Shown here: piece after piece, positions 51,580 to 61,758 of the stretch
How positions within the stretch are numbered: position 1 is the first letter of the stretch
Layout of the letters: each line of letters begins with the position of its first letter
NCBI RefSeq assembly: GCF_007828215.1
Contig: NZ_VIUE01000006.1
Location: forward strand, 159,120-223,119
DNA: 64,000 nt
Reading direction: 5' to 3'
Origin: Pseudomonas sp. SJZ074
Lineage (GTDB): Bacteria > Pseudomonadota > Gammaproteobacteria > Pseudomonadales > Pseudomonadaceae
Notes under the pieces: model-generated
Seen by the model: only the letters and a program-made list of their open reading frames with translations
What the model was told of the DNA's origin: nothing
Database searches by the model: none
Translations under genes and position numbers: made by a program

Positions 51580-51747
51580 TCAACGATCCTTGGCCTCCTT
51601 CGCATCCATCTCCGCATTCCGTTCGGCCACGCGCTTGCGTTGTTCTTCAGTCAGTTCGACCTTGTTGGCGGTGTCGCGCAGCATCATCAGGCCTCCGACG
51701 ATCGAGCCGATTGCAACGATCAAAATCAGCCAGGCATACCAGGGCAT
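51580..51747 (-). CDS. Small inner-membrane protein (DUF2897-like)
   Basis: A 55-aa protein: one TM helix at about residues 3-23 (WYAWLILIVAIGSIVGGL) and a charged, Glu/Lys/Arg-rich C-terminal tail, likely helical and cytoplasmic. AAGGAGA lies five bases before ATG 51747, which decides this start over an upstream one at 51807. It resembles the DUF2897 family common in Pseudomonas. Function unknown. Confidence 0.75.
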   Translation of the reverse strand: MPWYAWLILIVAIGSIVGGLMMLRDTANKVELTEEQRKRVAERNAEMDAKEAKDR

Positions 51748-51893
51748 AGGACTCTCCTTGAGGGCGGGCCAGTGGGCGTCGTTCACCCAATCCGCCACAC
51801 CTATCACTTATGAGCGAAGGTTGCTCGCAGTGGTTCAATACTACCCCTGTTCTATCGGATGCATCTCATAACGCGATCGGCAAGTCATCCCTC

Positions 51894-51912
51894 ATTCTTT
51901 ACGAATTCTTTA
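51894..51912 (+). promoter_or_regulatory. Candidate KdpE-binding direct repeats upstream of kdpF
   Basis: ATTCTTTA occurs twice (51894-51901 and 51905-51912) with an 11-base period, one helical turn, in the only AT-rich patch upstream of kdpF. It resembles the T-rich KdpE site of the E. coli kdp promoter in character. Inference only. Confidence 0.35.
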
Positions 51913-52005
51913 TCCCCCGAACCCATCCTCGATCTCGTTCCTTTACAGCCTCCCTGCCGACAATCACTCCACACGCGGCCCGATGCCGCACCACGGAGAA
52001 GTCCC

Positions 52006-52095
52006 ATGAGTGTCCTGGACGGGGTGTCATTGCTACTGGCAGTGGCGCTGTTCATTTATCTGTTGGTTGCGCTGTTGCGCACGGACCGGAACTAG
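52006..52095 (+). CDS. kdpF: KdpF, small subunit of the potassium ATPase
   Basis: A 29-aa single-helix membrane peptide (MSVLDGVSLLLAVALFIYLL, then basic RTDRN). It stabilises the KdpABC complex. GGAGAA lies seven bases before ATG 52006. It starts 98 bases before kdpA and ends 8 bases ahead of it. Size and position match KdpF of other bacteria. Confidence 0.9.
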   Translation: MSVLDGVSLLLAVALFIYLLVALLRTDRN

Positions 52096-52103
52096 GAGCG
52101 GTT

Positions 52104-53798
52104 ATGCACGGTTATGACTACGGGCTGATCCTCGCCTTTTTCGCGCTGGTGTTGATTCCGGCTCCATTTCTCGGGCTGTTCTATTACAGGGTCATGGAAG
52201 GCCAGCGCACCTGGCTTTCGCCGGTCCTCGGTCCACTGGAGCGAGGCTGTTACCGGCTGTCCGGGATCGATCCGCAGGTCGAGCAGAGCTGGCAGAAATA
52301 CACCCTGGCCTTGCTCGCTTTCAATCTGGCGGGGTTCGTGGTGCTGTTCGCAATTCTCCTGTTGCAAGGGTACTTGCCGCTCAACACCGAGCAACTGCCC
52401 GGCATGGAATGGACCCAGGCCTTCAATACGGCCGTCAGTTTCATGACCAACACCAACTGGCAGTCCTACAGCGGTGAAGCGTCCTTGAGCTACCTGAGCC
52501 AGATGATTGGCCTCACCGTGCAGAATTTTGTCAGCGCCGCCACCGGCCTGGCTGTGCTGGTAGCACTGTGTCGCGGAATCGGGCGTAAATCGGCAAGGAC
52601 CCTTGGCAATTTCTGGGTCGACATGACCCGGGCCACCCTCTACGGGTTGCTTCCACTGTGCCTGTTGTTGGCCTTGTTCCTGGTGTGGCAGGGCGTGCCG
52701 CAGACGTTTGCGCACTATGTGCACGGAGTGACGATGCAAGGGGCCGACCAGGTGATCCCGTTGGGCCCGGCTGCCAGCCAGATTGCGATCAAGCAACTGG
52801 GTACCAACGGTGGCGGTTTTTTCGGCGTCAACTCGGCGCACCCGTTCGAGAACCCGACGGCCTGGAGCAACTTGTTCGAGCTCGCTTCGATCATCCTGAT
52901 TCCCGCCGCACTGGTGTTCACGTTCGGCCATTACGTCAAGGACCTGCGTCAGAGTCGGGCGATCATCGCCTGCATGCTCGCGCTTTTCTTGATCGGCGGT
53001 GCGACTTCGTTGTGGGCCGAATACCGACCCAACCCGGCACTGGCCGATGCGGCCGTGGAGCAGGTCGCACCGTTGGAAGGCAAGGAGGCGCGCTTTGGCA
53101 CCACCGCCTCGGTGCTGTGGTCGGTGACCACCACGGCGGCGTCCAACGGCTCGGTCAACGCCATGCACGACAGCCTCAACCCCCTCAGCGGCATGGTCGC
53201 GCTGGTGAACATGATGGTTGGCGAGGTGATCTTCGGTGGCGTCGGGGCCGGGCTCTACGGGATGTTGTTGAATGTGCTGATCGCGGTGTTCCTGGCCGGC
53301 TTGATGATTGGCCGCACCCCGGAATACCTGGGCAAGAAACTGGGCGCCCGGGAAGTGCAGTTGCTGGTGGTGACCCTGTTGGTGATGCCCGTGAGCGTGC
53401 TGGTGCTGGGCGCCATCGCCGCAAGCCTGCCCGGGCCTGCCGCTGCGGTGAGCAACCCCGGCGCCCATGGTTTCAGCCAGTTGCTGTACGCCTACACGTC
53501 GGCAGGGGCCAACAACGGTTCGGCATTCGGCGGATTCGGTGCGAACACGCCGTTCCATAATCTGATGCTGGGCCTGGGCATGTTGATCGGCCGTTTTGGC
53601 TACATCCTGCCGGTGCTGGCGTTGGCCGGCAGCCTGGCGCTGAAGAAAACCGCCCCGATCGGCCAGAACAGTTTCCCCACCCACGGCCCGCTGTTCGTGA
53701 CCTTGCTGACCGTGACCATTTTATTGGTGGGCGGCCTGACCTTCCTGCCGACCCTGGCCCTGGGCCCGATTGCCGAACACCTGAGCATGGGTTTCTGA
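52104..53798 (+). CDS. kdpA: KdpA, potassium-binding translocating subunit
   Basis: A 564-aa polytopic protein of the K+-transporting ATPase, related to K+ channels. Selectivity-filter-like segments are visible: [11 protein letters not shown] near residue 116, [19 protein letters not shown] near 233, and [13 protein letters not shown] near 465. AGGAG lies six bases before ATG 52104; a much longer open frame upstream is fortuitous. Confidence 0.96.
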   Translation: MHGYDYGLILAFFALVLIPAPFLGLFYYRVMEGQRTWLSPVLGPLERGCYRLSGIDPQVEQSWQKYTLALLAFNLAGFVVLFAILLLQGYLPLNTEQLPGMEWTQAFNTAVSFMTNTNWQSYSGEASLSYLSQMIGLTVQNFVSAATGLAVLVALCRGIGRKSARTLGNFWVDMTRATLYGLLPLCLLLALFLVWQGVPQTFAHYVHGVTMQGADQVIPLGPAASQIAIKQLGTNGGGFFGVNSAHPFENPTAWSNLFELASIILIPAALVFTFGHYVKDLRQSRAIIACMLALFLIGGATSLWAEYRPNPALADAAVEQVAPLEGKEARFGTTASVLWSVTTTAASNGSVNAMHDSLNPLSGMVALVNMMVGEVIFGGVGAGLYGMLLNVLIAVFLAGLMIGRTPEYLGKKLGAREVQLLVVTLLVMPVSVLVLGAIAASLPGPAAAVSNPGAHGFSQLLYAYTSAGANNGSAFGGFGANTPFHNLMLGLGMLIGRFGYILPVLALAGSLALKKTAPIGQNSFPTHGPLFVTLLTVTILLVGGLTFLPTLALGPIAEHLSMGF

Positions 53799-53805
53799 GG
53801 ATCCG

Positions 53806-55863
53806 ATGATGAATATGCCCGCACCCCAAGCAGTCTCCACTCAGGCACCGCAAGCCGCGAAAACCGCCATCTCCGCCCTGTGGCGGCCGGCGTTGATACA
53901 GGCTTTCGTCAAACTCGATCCGCGTCAGTTGCATCGTGCGCCGGTGATGCTGGTGGTGGAGCTGACGGCAGTCCTCACCACTGTGCTGTGCTTTATTCCC
54001 GACAGTGCCGTGCCGACATTCGTTGCCGCGCAGATCGCGCTCTGGCTGTGGTTCACCGTGCTGTTTGCCAACTTCGCCGAAGCCCTGGCCGAAGGGCATG
54101 GCAAGGCCCGGGCCGACAGCCTCAAGGCTGGTAGCGAAGGCCTGAGCGCACGGCGCCGGATTGCCAATGGTTTTGAAGTCGTCCCCGCCACCCGTTTGCG
54201 CAAGGGCGATGTGGTGCGCGTCGAGGCGGGGGAGATGATTCCGGGCGACGGCGAGGTGATCGAAGGTATTGCCGCGGTCAACGAGGCGGCGATCACGGGT
54301 GAGTCTGCGCCGGTCATTCGTGAATCCGGCGGTGATCGTTCGGCGGTCACCGGCAACACGCGGTTGGTCTCCGACTGGTTGCTGGTGCGCATTACCAGCA
54401 ACCCCGGCGAGTCGACCCTGGACCGCATGATCGCCTTGGTCGAAGGTGCCAAGCGGCAGAAGACGCCGAACGAGGTGGCGCTGGACATCTTGTTGATCGG
54501 CCTGACCCTGATCTTTCTGTTGGTGGTGGTGACACTGCAACCGTTCGCCCACTTTGCCAACGGCAGCCTGCCACTGGTGTTCCTGGTGGCGCTGCTGGTC
54601 ACGTTGATCCCTACCACCATCGGCGGGTTGCTGTCGGCCATCGGCATCGCCGGGATGGATCGGCTGGTGCGCCTGAACGTGATCGCCAAATCCGGTCGCG
54701 CGGTGGAAGCGGCGGGGGATGTGCACGTGCTGATGCTGGACAAGACCGGCACCATCACGTTCGGCAATCGTCGTTGTGCAGCGGTTCATGCCGCCCCTGG
54801 TGTGAGCATCAAGGCGCTGGCCGAAGGCGCGCTGTTGGCCTCGTTGGCGGACGACACGGCTGAAGGCAAGTCCATTGTGGAATATCTGCGGGCTTTGCAT
54901 CCGCAGCCCGAGCCTGCCTTGCAATCGCTGACGGCGGTACCGTTCAGCGCTGAAACCCGTTTGTCCGGTGTCGATCATCAGGGGCGGATATACCGCAAGG
55001 GGGCAGTGGATTCGCTGCTGGGTTTTATCGGCCTGCCGCGCAACCAGTTGCCGTCGATGCTTGCCCAAGAGGTCGACAAGATCGCCCAGAGCGGCGGCAC
55101 GCCCTTATTGGTGTGCGTGGACGGCAAGCTGCTGGGCGCCATCCATCTCAAGGATGTGGTGAAACCGGGTATCCGCGAACGTTTCGCCGAATTGCGCAAG
55201 CTGGGCATCCGTACCGTGATGGTCACTGGCGACAACCCACTGACCGCCGCCGCGATTGCCGCCGAAGCGGGTGTCGATGACGTATTGGCCGAGGCCACGC
55301 CGGAGAAGAAGCTGGCGCGTATCCGCCATGAGCAGAATGACGGTCGGCTGGTCGCCATGTGCGGCGACGGTGCCAACGACGCCCCGGCCCTGGCCCAGGC
55401 CGATGTCGGCATGGCGATGAACGACGGTACGCAAGCGGCGCGGGAGGCGGCCAACATGGTCGACCTCGACAGTGACCCGACCAAGTTGCTGGACGTGGTA
55501 CAGATCGGCAAGGAACTGTTGGTGACCCGTGGAGCACTGACCACCTTTTCCATTGCCAATGATGTCGCCAAGTACTTCGCGATCCTGCCGGCTTTGTTCG
55601 CCTCGATTTATCCACAGCTCGGCGTGTTGAACGTGATGCACCTGACCAGCCCGCAGAGCGCCATCCTCTCGGCCATTGTGTTCAACGCGCTGATCATCGT
55701 CGTGCTGATTCCATTGGCCTTGCGCGGCGTGCGGGTGCAGGCGGCGAGCGCGGCGGCGTTGCTGCGGCGTAATCTGCTGATCTATGGCCTGGGTGGGATC
55801 GTGGTGCCGTTTGTGGGAATCAAGGGGATTGATGTGTTGTTGACGGCGTTGGGGCTGGTCTGA
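53806..55863 (+). CDS. kdpB: KdpB, P-type ATPase subunit
   Basis: A 685-aa catalytic subunit that couples ATP hydrolysis to K+ uptake. The phosphorylated Asp312 lies in the [10 protein letters not shown] motif. [14 protein letters not shown] (actuator), GDNPLTAA and [10 protein letters not shown] (hinge) are intact, as are the KdpB TM regions. It starts seven bases after kdpA; two ATGs are adjacent. A REP-type half element separates it from kdpC. Confidence 0.97.
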   Translation: MMNMPAPQAVSTQAPQAAKTAISALWRPALIQAFVKLDPRQLHRAPVMLVVELTAVLTTVLCFIPDSAVPTFVAAQIALWLWFTVLFANFAEALAEGHGKARADSLKAGSEGLSARRRIANGFEVVPATRLRKGDVVRVEAGEMIPGDGEVIEGIAAVNEAAITGESAPVIRESGGDRSAVTGNTRLVSDWLLVRITSNPGESTLDRMIALVEGAKRQKTPNEVALDILLIGLTLIFLLVVVTLQPFAHFANGSLPLVFLVALLVTLIPTTIGGLLSAIGIAGMDRLVRLNVIAKSGRAVEAAGDVHVLMLDKTGTITFGNRRCAAVHAAPGVSIKALAEGALLASLADDTAEGKSIVEYLRALHPQPEPALQSLTAVPFSAETRLSGVDHQGRIYRKGAVDSLLGFIGLPRNQLPSMLAQEVDKIAQSGGTPLLVCVDGKLLGAIHLKDVVKPGIRERFAELRKLGIRTVMVTGDNPLTAAAIAAEAGVDDVLAEATPEKKLARIRHEQNDGRLVAMCGDGANDAPALAQADVGMAMNDGTQAAREAANMVDLDSDPTKLLDVVQIGKELLVTRGALTTFSIANDVAKYFAILPALFASIYPQLGVLNVMHLTSPQSAILSAIVFNALIIVVLIPLALRGVRVQAASAAALLRRNLLIYGLGGIVVPFVGIKGIDVLLTALGLV

Positions 55864-55933
55864 GCCTACCTCTATATGTCCGGTAAAACGAGTGAGCATT
55901 GTGGGGCTGCTGCGCAGCCCAACGGGGATGAAT

Positions 55934-55946
55934 CCCCTCGCCACAA
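55934..55946. repeat. Half element of the GTGGCGAGGGGAT repeat family
   Basis: ATCCCCTCGCCAC-type unit inside the kdpB-kdpC gap, next to a short local palindrome (GGGCTGCTGCGCAGCCC, 55902-55918). It is a single arm rather than a doublet. Confidence 0.55.
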
Positions 55947-55972
55947 ATGTGTTTTCAACTGAGGATTTTGGA

Positions 55973-56518
55973 ATGTTCAGATTAGTTCGCCCGGCCTTGA
56001 GCCTGCTGCTCCTGATGACGCTGATCACCGGAGTCGCTTATCCGCTGCTGGTCACGGGTGTGGCGCAAGTTGCCTTTCCCGTCCAGGCCAACGGCAGCCT
56101 TGTCGAGGGAGCCGACGGCAAGGTGCGCGGTTCATTGCTGATCGCCCAGGACTTCCAGGGGGATGCCTGGTTCCATCCACGTCCCTCGGCTGGCACCTTC
56201 GCCACGGTTGCCAGCGGCGCGAGCAATCTTTCCCCGAGCAATCCGGCCCTGGCCTCGCGGATAATCGATGATGCTCACAAGCTTTTGGTGCCAGGTCAGG
56301 GGCCGGTGCCGCTGGCGCTGTTGACCACTTCCGGCAGCGGACTGGATCCGCACTTGCCACCGGCAGCGATTGCCTATCAACTGACGCGAGTCGCCGCGGC
56401 GCGCAATCTGCCGGTCTCGACCTTGCAGCAGTTGCTCGACACTCACATCGAGCAACCTCTGGTGGGGCCGCCAGTGGTGAATGTGCTGGCGTTGAACCTG
56501 GCGCTTGAGAAACTCTGA
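55973..56518 (+). CDS. kdpC: KdpC, potassium ATPase assembly/catalytic chaperone subunit
   Basis: A 181-aa protein with one N-terminal TM helix (about residues 8-30) and a soluble domain bearing [46 protein letters not shown] and a C-terminal NVLALNLAL. These are the KdpC signatures. GAGG precedes ATG 55973. The frame extends upstream through the repeat to 55892, but that part is not protein-like. Confidence 0.95.
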   Translation: MFRLVRPALSLLLLMTLITGVAYPLLVTGVAQVAFPVQANGSLVEGADGKVRGSLLIAQDFQGDAWFHPRPSAGTFATVASGASNLSPSNPALASRIIDDAHKLLVPGQGPVPLALLTTSGSGLDPHLPPAAIAYQLTRVAAARNLPVSTLQQLLDTHIEQPLVGPPVVNVLALNLALEKL

Positions 56519-56533
56519 ACCTGTGAGGACGCT

Positions 56534-56598
56534 TTCGCGAGCAAGCCCGCTCCCACACGTTCAGCGCAATTATCTGTGGGAGCGGGCTTGCTCGCGAA
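56534..56598. repeat. REP doublet between kdpC and kdpD
   Basis: Perfect 24-base inverted arms at 56534-56557 and 56575-56598 with core GCGAGCAAGCCCGCTC, spacer 17 bases. It may separate expression of kdpFABC from kdpDE. Confidence 0.88.
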
Positions 56599-56648
56599 GG
56601 CCTCGGAACACTCACTGCATCAATATCTGAAAGCAAGAGAACCACACC

Positions 56649-59300
56649 ATGAGCGACTCCGGCCGCGCCGATGCCCTGTTAGCCAATCTGCCCCGCGCTG
56701 GCCGTGGTCGGCTCAAGGTCTTTCTTGGCGCGGCGCCAGGTGTCGGCAAGACCTTCGCCATGTTGCAAGCGGCCCACACCCAGTTGCGGCAGAACGTGAA
56801 AGTCATCGTCGGCGTGGTGGAGACACACGGTCGCGCTGAAACCGAAGCGCTGCTCGGTGGCCTGGTGCAGCAGCCTTTGGTCCGCTCCGAATACCGTGGA
56901 GTGATGCTCGAGGAAATGGACCTCGACGGTTTGCTTGCCGCCCGGCCAAAGCTGGTGCTGGTTGACGAGCTGGCCCACAGCAATGCCCCCGGCAGTCGCC
57001 ACGCCAAGCGCTGGCAAGACATCCAAGAGCTGCTTGCCGCTGGCATCGATGTCTACACCACCGTCAACGTCCAGCACCTGGAAAGCCTCAATGACCAGGT
57101 GCGCGGCATCACCGGGGTGCAGGTTCGTGAAACGCTGCCGGATTGGGTTCTGCAGGAAGCCGATGAACTGCTGCTGATCGACCTGCCGCCCCGTGAACTG
57201 CTGGAGCGTCTGCGCGACGGCAAGGTCTATGTGCCGGAGCAGGCCCGTGCGGCAATCGATGCTTTCTTCACCCAGACCAACCTGACGGCCCTGCGTGAGC
57301 TGGCGATGCAGACTGCCGCCGCGCAAGTGGACAATGATCTGGCGCTGGGCTATCGGCAACTGGGGCAGGCCGCCCCGGTGGTGCGGGGGCGGTTACTGGT
57401 GGGGGTAGACGGCGATGCCCAAGCCGAGCGCCTGGTGCGCCATGCCAGCCGCGTCGCCCAGCGTCGGCATCTGCCGTGGAGCCTGGTGCATGTGGACAAC
57501 GGTGGTGCCCGGGACGAGGCCTCGCGCCAGCGCCTGCAAAGCGCCCAGCAACTGGCGGAGCGTCTTGGTGGCGAAGTGGTGTTGTTGCGTGCCGGCGAAG
57601 TGGCCAGGACCCTGGTCCAGCATGCCATCGAACGTCGAGCCACTCTGCTCCTGGTAGGGCAGTCCCGACCTCGTTTGCGCAGACGATGGTTCGGTGGCGG
57701 CCTGGCCTCACGCCTGTTGCGCGATGCCCGGGGGCTGGAGATCAATGTACTGGACAGTGAGGAACAACTACGTCCCGCCCGCGTTCACTCAAGTCGCGTC
57801 CAGACCGGCTTCGACTACGTATTGGCGTTGCTGGCGACCGTGGCGGCCAGTGCGTTGGCCTGGGGCATTTCGGGGCTGCTGGAGTTACCCAATATCTCTT
57901 TGGTGTTTCTGATGGCGGTCTTGCTGGTGGCGGTGCGCAGCAGCCTCGGCCCGGCGTTGGCCTGCGCGGCGCTGTCGTTTCTGGCCTATGACTTTCTGTT
58001 CATTCCGCCGAATTTCTCCCTCACCATCCAGCGCGACGAAGACGTGCTGACATTGGTGTTCTTTCTGCTGATGGCGGCCCTGACCGGCAACCTCGCTGCC
58101 CGTCAGCGTCGGCAGTTGCAGGTGTTGCGCGACACCCAGCAGGAAACCGGCGAATTGCTCGATCTGTCCCGCAAACTCACGGCTGCCACCGACCGCCAGG
58201 CCGTGATCAGCGCAGCCGCGCAGCACTTCAACGGCTGGCACGACTTGCAGCTGTGCCTGCTCAATCGAGAGGGGCAGAGTGGCTGGAAGGTCGAGACCGC
58301 TGAGTCGTTGACATTCGTCGAGGCCGAACGCGCGGCGGCCGACTGGGCCTGGCAGCATGATCAGCCGGCTGGTGCCGGGACCGGGACTCTGCCATCCGGG
58401 CGCTGGTGGTGGTGGCCGTTGTCAGTGGAAGGTGGACCGCTGGCGTTGTTGGGCGTGCGTTCGAAAGACGACAGTCCCTTGAGCGGTCAACGTCGGCGCT
58501 GGTTGGCGGCCCTCAGCCAGCCCCTGGCCCAGGCGCTGGCTCGGGCGCAGTTGGCGCAGGACCTCGAGGCGGCGCGCCTGCACGGTGAGACCGAGCAACT
58601 GCGCAGTGCCTTGCTGGCCTCGGTCTCCCATGATCTGCGCACGCCGCTGACCGCCATGCGTGGCAGCATCGACAGCCTGCTGGCGTTGGGGGAGGCGATC
58701 CCGCTGGCGGATCGTCGGGAATTGCTCGAAGGCACCCGCGATGAAGCCGAGCGTCTGGACCGCTACATCCAGAACCTGCTGGACATGACCCGTCTCGGCC
58801 ACGGCGCCCTGAAACTGGCGCGGGACTGGGTGGCGCCGGCGGATATCGTCGGCAGTGCACTGAATCGCCTGCGGGCGGTGCTGGCACCGCTGATGGTCAG
58901 CGTCGAGGTGCCCGCCCAATTGCCATTGCTGCATGTCCACGCGGCGCTGATCGAACAGGCCCTGGTGAATGTGCTGGAGAATGCCGCGCGTTTTTCGCCG
59001 GCTCACGGGCGCCTGTCGCTAAGCGCCGGCACGACGGACAGTGAAGTGTTTTTTGCCGTGGCCGACGAAGGACCGGGGATCCCTGAGCCAGAGCGGGAGA
59101 AAATCTTCGACATGTTCTACACCGCTGCGCGCGGTGATCGGGGCGGGCAGGGCACGGGGTTGGGGCTGGCGATCTGTCGGGGCATGGTGGGCGCCCATGG
59201 CGGGCGGATCAGCGTAGGCGATGGCATCGACGGGCGCGGCACCTGCATCACCCTGCATCTGCCGTTGCAGGCACAACCGGGCATGGACGATGAAGCCTGA
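56649..59300 (+). CDS. kdpD: KdpD, turgor/potassium sensor histidine kinase
   Basis: An 883-aa kinase. The N-terminal KdpD domain has the Walker-type LGAAPGVGKTFAML near residue 26. A universal-stress-protein-like domain follows (~250-370), then four TM helices (~385-475), a GAF-like region, and HisKA with His661 in SVSHDLRTPLTAM. The HATPase motifs are NVLENAARFSP, DEGPGIP and GTGLGLAI. It signals to KdpE when K+ is limiting. It follows kdpC after a REP doublet. Confidence 0.96.
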   Translation: MSDSGRADALLANLPRAGRGRLKVFLGAAPGVGKTFAMLQAAHTQLRQNVKVIVGVVETHGRAETEALLGGLVQQPLVRSEYRGVMLEEMDLDGLLAARPKLVLVDELAHSNAPGSRHAKRWQDIQELLAAGIDVYTTVNVQHLESLNDQVRGITGVQVRETLPDWVLQEADELLLIDLPPRELLERLRDGKVYVPEQARAAIDAFFTQTNLTALRELAMQTAAAQVDNDLALGYRQLGQAAPVVRGRLLVGVDGDAQAERLVRHASRVAQRRHLPWSLVHVDNGGARDEASRQRLQSAQQLAERLGGEVVLLRAGEVARTLVQHAIERRATLLLVGQSRPRLRRRWFGGGLASRLLRDARGLEINVLDSEEQLRPARVHSSRVQTGFDYVLALLATVAASALAWGISGLLELPNISLVFLMAVLLVAVRSSLGPALACAALSFLAYDFLFIPPNFSLTIQRDEDVLTLVFFLLMAALTGNLAARQRRQLQVLRDTQQETGELLDLSRKLTAATDRQAVISAAAQHFNGWHDLQLCLLNREGQSGWKVETAESLTFVEAERAAADWAWQHDQPAGAGTGTLPSGRWWWWPLSVEGGPLALLGVRSKDDSPLSGQRRRWLAALSQPLAQALARAQLAQDLEAARLHGETEQLRSALLASVSHDLRTPLTAMRGSIDSLLALGEAIPLADRRELLEGTRDEAERLDRYIQNLLDMTRLGHGALKLARDWVAPADIVGSALNRLRAVLAPLMVSVEVPAQLPLLHVHAALIEQALVNVLENAARFSPAHGRLSLSAGTTDSEVFFAVADEGPGIPEPEREKIFDMFYTAARGDRGGQGTGLGLAICRGMVGAHGGRISVGDGIDGRGTCITLHLPLQAQPGMDDEA

Positions 59301-59346
59301 GCCGGTCTAGGTTATTCTCAGCCATTGATTTCAGTGAACGGACCCC

Positions 59347-60045
59347 ATGAGCCAGACCGCGACCCTCCTGGTCATCGATGATGAACCGCAGATCCGCAAA
59401 TTCCTGCGCATCAGCCTGACCTCCCAGGGCTACAAGGTACTGGAGGCCGGTACAGGGGCCGACGGCCTGGCCCAGGCTGCATTGAACAAGCCTGATCTGC
59501 TGGTGCTCGACCTGGGCCTGCCTGACATGGATGGTCAGCAGGTGCTGTGCGAGTTCCGCCAATGGTCGACGGTGCCGGTGCTGGTGCTCTCGGTGCGGGC
59601 CAGCGAAGCCCAGAAAGTCGAGGCGCTGGACAACGGCGCCAACGATTACGTGACCAAGCCGTTCGGCATCCAGGAGTTCCTGGCTCGCGTCCGCGCTCTC
59701 TTGCGCCAGGCGCCGGCAGGCGAGGCCCGGGAAGCGGCGCTGACGTTCGGTCCGTTGACGGTGGACCTGGCGTATCGCCGAGTACTGCTGGACGGCGTCG
59801 AAGTGGCGCTGACCCGCAAGGAATACGCCGTGCTGGCGCAACTGGCGCGGCACCCCGGACGGGTCATCACCCAACACCAATTGCTCAAGGATATCTGGGG
59901 CCCGACCCACACCGAGGACAGCCACTACCTGCGCATCGTGGTCGGCCACCTGCGGCAAAAACTGGCCGACGATCCGACTCGTCCCCGGTTCATCGTGACC
60001 GAGGCGGGGGTGGGGTATCGGTTGTTGGGAGAAGGTAGGTTTTAA
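59347..60045 (+). CDS. kdpE: KdpE, response regulator of the kdp operon
   Basis: A 232-aa OmpR/PhoB-type regulator. The receiver domain has D11-D12, the phospho-acceptor Asp55 in LVLDLGLPD and Lys in VTKPFG. The C-terminal winged helix (RKEYAVLAQLARHPGRVIT... and ...YLRIVVGHLRQKL) binds DNA. It is expected to activate kdpFABC. It starts 46 bases after kdpD and is followed by a REP-like palindrome. Confidence 0.96.
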   Translation: MSQTATLLVIDDEPQIRKFLRISLTSQGYKVLEAGTGADGLAQAALNKPDLLVLDLGLPDMDGQQVLCEFRQWSTVPVLVLSVRASEAQKVEALDNGANDYVTKPFGIQEFLARVRALLRQAPAGEAREAALTFGPLTVDLAYRRVLLDGVEVALTRKEYAVLAQLARHPGRVITQHQLLKDIWGPTHTEDSHYLRIVVGHLRQKLADDPTRPRFIVTEAGVGYRLLGEGRF

Positions 60046-60071
60046 TCCCTCGGTCTTCAGCCAAGCATTGT

Positions 60072-60101
60072 TGTGGTGAGGGGATTTATCCCCTCGCCAC
60101 A
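60072..60101. repeat. Palindrome of the GTGGCGAGGGGAT family
   Basis: Arms TGTGGTGAGGGGA (60072-60084) and TCCCCTCGCCACA (60089-60101) with one G-T pair and a TTTA loop, between the convergent kdpE and patatin genes. Confidence 0.7.
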
Positions 60102-60117
60102 GGATCAGGGTGTTGCT

Positions 60118-61155
60118 TCAGCTCCGTTCACTCTCATACCGATCCAGGGTATCACTGGCAATCTCCCGCCCCAGGGCGATCAGCTCCGGCGCCTTGTAGA
60201 ACTCGAAGAATCGGCACACCCGTTTTGGCACGTTGATCAGTACGTCCGGGGGATACCCGGCGATCTTGTATTGGGCCAGCGAAGTTTGCATCACTTCGAA
60301 ACTCTGGTTGATCAAGTCCAGCAACGAGGCCGGGCCGACGTTGTCGATGATGAACGAGCCGGTGGCGGACCTCGGTGCGCCTTCGGCCTCCGGCGCCGCG
60401 GCCGGTTGTTGGCCTTCGGGTTCGACGGATTCGAGCCAGGCGTTGATGTCGGCGGCCTCGGCCTTCAATGCTTCTTGCTCCAGCAGTAACAATTGCTCGG
60501 CCTGCTTGCGCCGAAACGGCAACTTCGATCCCAGGGAGGTGATGAGGTTGTCGAATCGACTCTTGAATGCGGCGGGACGTGGAATCACCGGCAGGCTGTA
60601 CTGCCGCTGGTTGGTGGCATTGAGGTTGACCGCGATGATCAGATCGCAGTGGCTGGACACCACCGGCACGATCGGCAGCGGATTGAGCAGGCCGCCGTCC
60701 ACCAGCATGCGATTGCCTTGCATCACTGGCGTGAACAGGCTGGGAATGGCCGCCGAGGCGCGCATCGCCTGATGCAGGCAACCCTCCTGGAACCAGATTT
60801 CCTGTTGGTTGGTCAGGTCCGTGGCCACGGCAGTGTAAGGGATGCGCAGGTCTTCGATATTGAGTTCGCCGACGATCTTGCGAATCTGTCCGAAGACTTT
60901 TTCACCGCGGATCGCACCGAGGCGAAAACTGACATCCACCAGACGCAAAACGTCCAGGTAATCCAGGCTTTCGATCCAGTTGCGATAATCCCGGAGCTTT
61001 CCGGCGGCATAGATTCCACCCACCACGGCCCCCATCGAGCAACCGGCGATGCAGGCAATGTCGTAGCCGCGCCGTTCGATTTCCTCGATCACCCCGATAT
61101 GGGCGTAGCCCCGTGCGCCGCCCGAACCCAATACCAATGCGACACGTTTTGTCAT
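60118..61155 (-). CDS. RssA-like patatin-family phospholipase
   Basis: A 345-aa predicted serine hydrolase. It has the oxyanion-hole motif GSGGARGYAHIG near residue 10, the nucleophile elbow GCSMG near 38 and the catalytic-dyad Asp in VDGG near 173. A C-terminal extension (~230-345) includes an Ala/Pro/Glu-rich linker. Relatives are annotated RssA/NTE-type lysophospholipase-like proteins; the substrate is unproven. The start ATG 61155 has AGAGG seven bases upstream; the frame is open to 61224 without support. Confidence 0.88.
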   Translation of the reverse strand: MTKRVALVLGSGGARGYAHIGVIEEIERRGYDIACIAGCSMGAVVGGIYAAGKLRDYRNWIESLDYLDVLRLVDVSFRLGAIRGEKVFGQIRKIVGELNIEDLRIPYTAVATDLTNQQEIWFQEGCLHQAMRASAAIPSLFTPVMQGNRMLVDGGLLNPLPIVPVVSSHCDLIIAVNLNATNQRQYSLPVIPRPAAFKSRFDNLITSLGSKLPFRRKQAEQLLLLEQEALKAEAADINAWLESVEPEGQQPAAAPEAEGAPRSATGSFIIDNVGPASLLDLINQSFEVMQTSLAQYKIAGYPPDVLINVPKRVCRFFEFYKAPELIALGREIASDTLDRYESERS

Positions 61156-61359
61156 GACCCGGCCTCTTGTCGAACAGACTTCAACAATGCACTTATCGAG
61201 GGCCCGGCTCAATCGTTGTGGCACAGGCGTCGTTTTTTGACACGCTGGTGTGACATTTTTGTATGCTCGCCCACACTTGAATTAAGGCGGTCGGGCCAAG
61301 GCACTTTTCGCCTTTGCGACCGTCTTACCAGCACGACTGTTTGACCTGACTGAGGTGTA

Positions 61360-61653
61360 ATGATGAAAGCCCGGAACTGCCTGCCCCTGATAGCATCCCT
61401 GATGGTTCTGGCCCTGGCCGGTTGCGCAGGCAAAACAGCTTATCGTGACAGCTGCGGTAGCCAGCTCGATGCCGCCTGGCATGAACTGGACCTTGCCAAG
61501 GCCGAAGGGTTTGCCGGTACCGTCAGCTATTCCAAGGCCCTGTCGCTGCTGACCGGTGCCAAGACCCAGCAGCAATTCGAGGCCTTCGAAGGCTGCTCCA
61601 AAAAGGCCGAGAAGGCGCGCTTCTACATCCGCGAGTCCCGCGCAGGAAGATAA
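61360..61653 (+). CDS. Small predicted lipoprotein
   Basis: A 97-aa protein with a lipoprotein signal peptide (MMKARNC..., hydrophobic stretch, lipobox ALAGC with Cys22) and a short helical mature part with two further Cys (DSCGSQ, EGCSKK). GAGGTGTA precedes paired ATGs at 61360/61363. It is a hypothetical lipoprotein of Pseudomonas as far as I recognise it. A repeat hairpin follows. Confidence 0.78.
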   Translation: MMKARNCLPLIASLMVLALAGCAGKTAYRDSCGSQLDAAWHELDLAKAEGFAGTVSYSKALSLLTGAKTQQQFEAFEGCSKKAEKARFYIRESRAGR

Positions 61654-61677
61654 CGGCAGCGGCAAGTAGCAAGCGAC

Positions 61678-61719
61678 AAGCTGCAAGAGAAGCACGCAAC
61701 ACACCTCTACTTGCAGCTT
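61678..61719. repeat. AAGCTGCAAG-type inverted repeat
   Basis: AAGCTGCAAG (61678-61687) and CTTGCAGCTT (61710-61719) are exact complements inside a longer stretch of AAGC/GCTT-rich repeats (61665-61740), a pattern often seen between Pseudomonas genes. It could end the lipoprotein transcript. Confidence 0.6.
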
Positions 61720-61758
61720 GAAGCTTGCGGTTTGAAGCTGCGTACGGAGTACGCCCCC

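Noticed and set aside
52092..55068. Long minus-strand frames over kdpA and kdpB
   Set aside because: Antisense shadows; the plus-strand kdp genes have all expected motifs.
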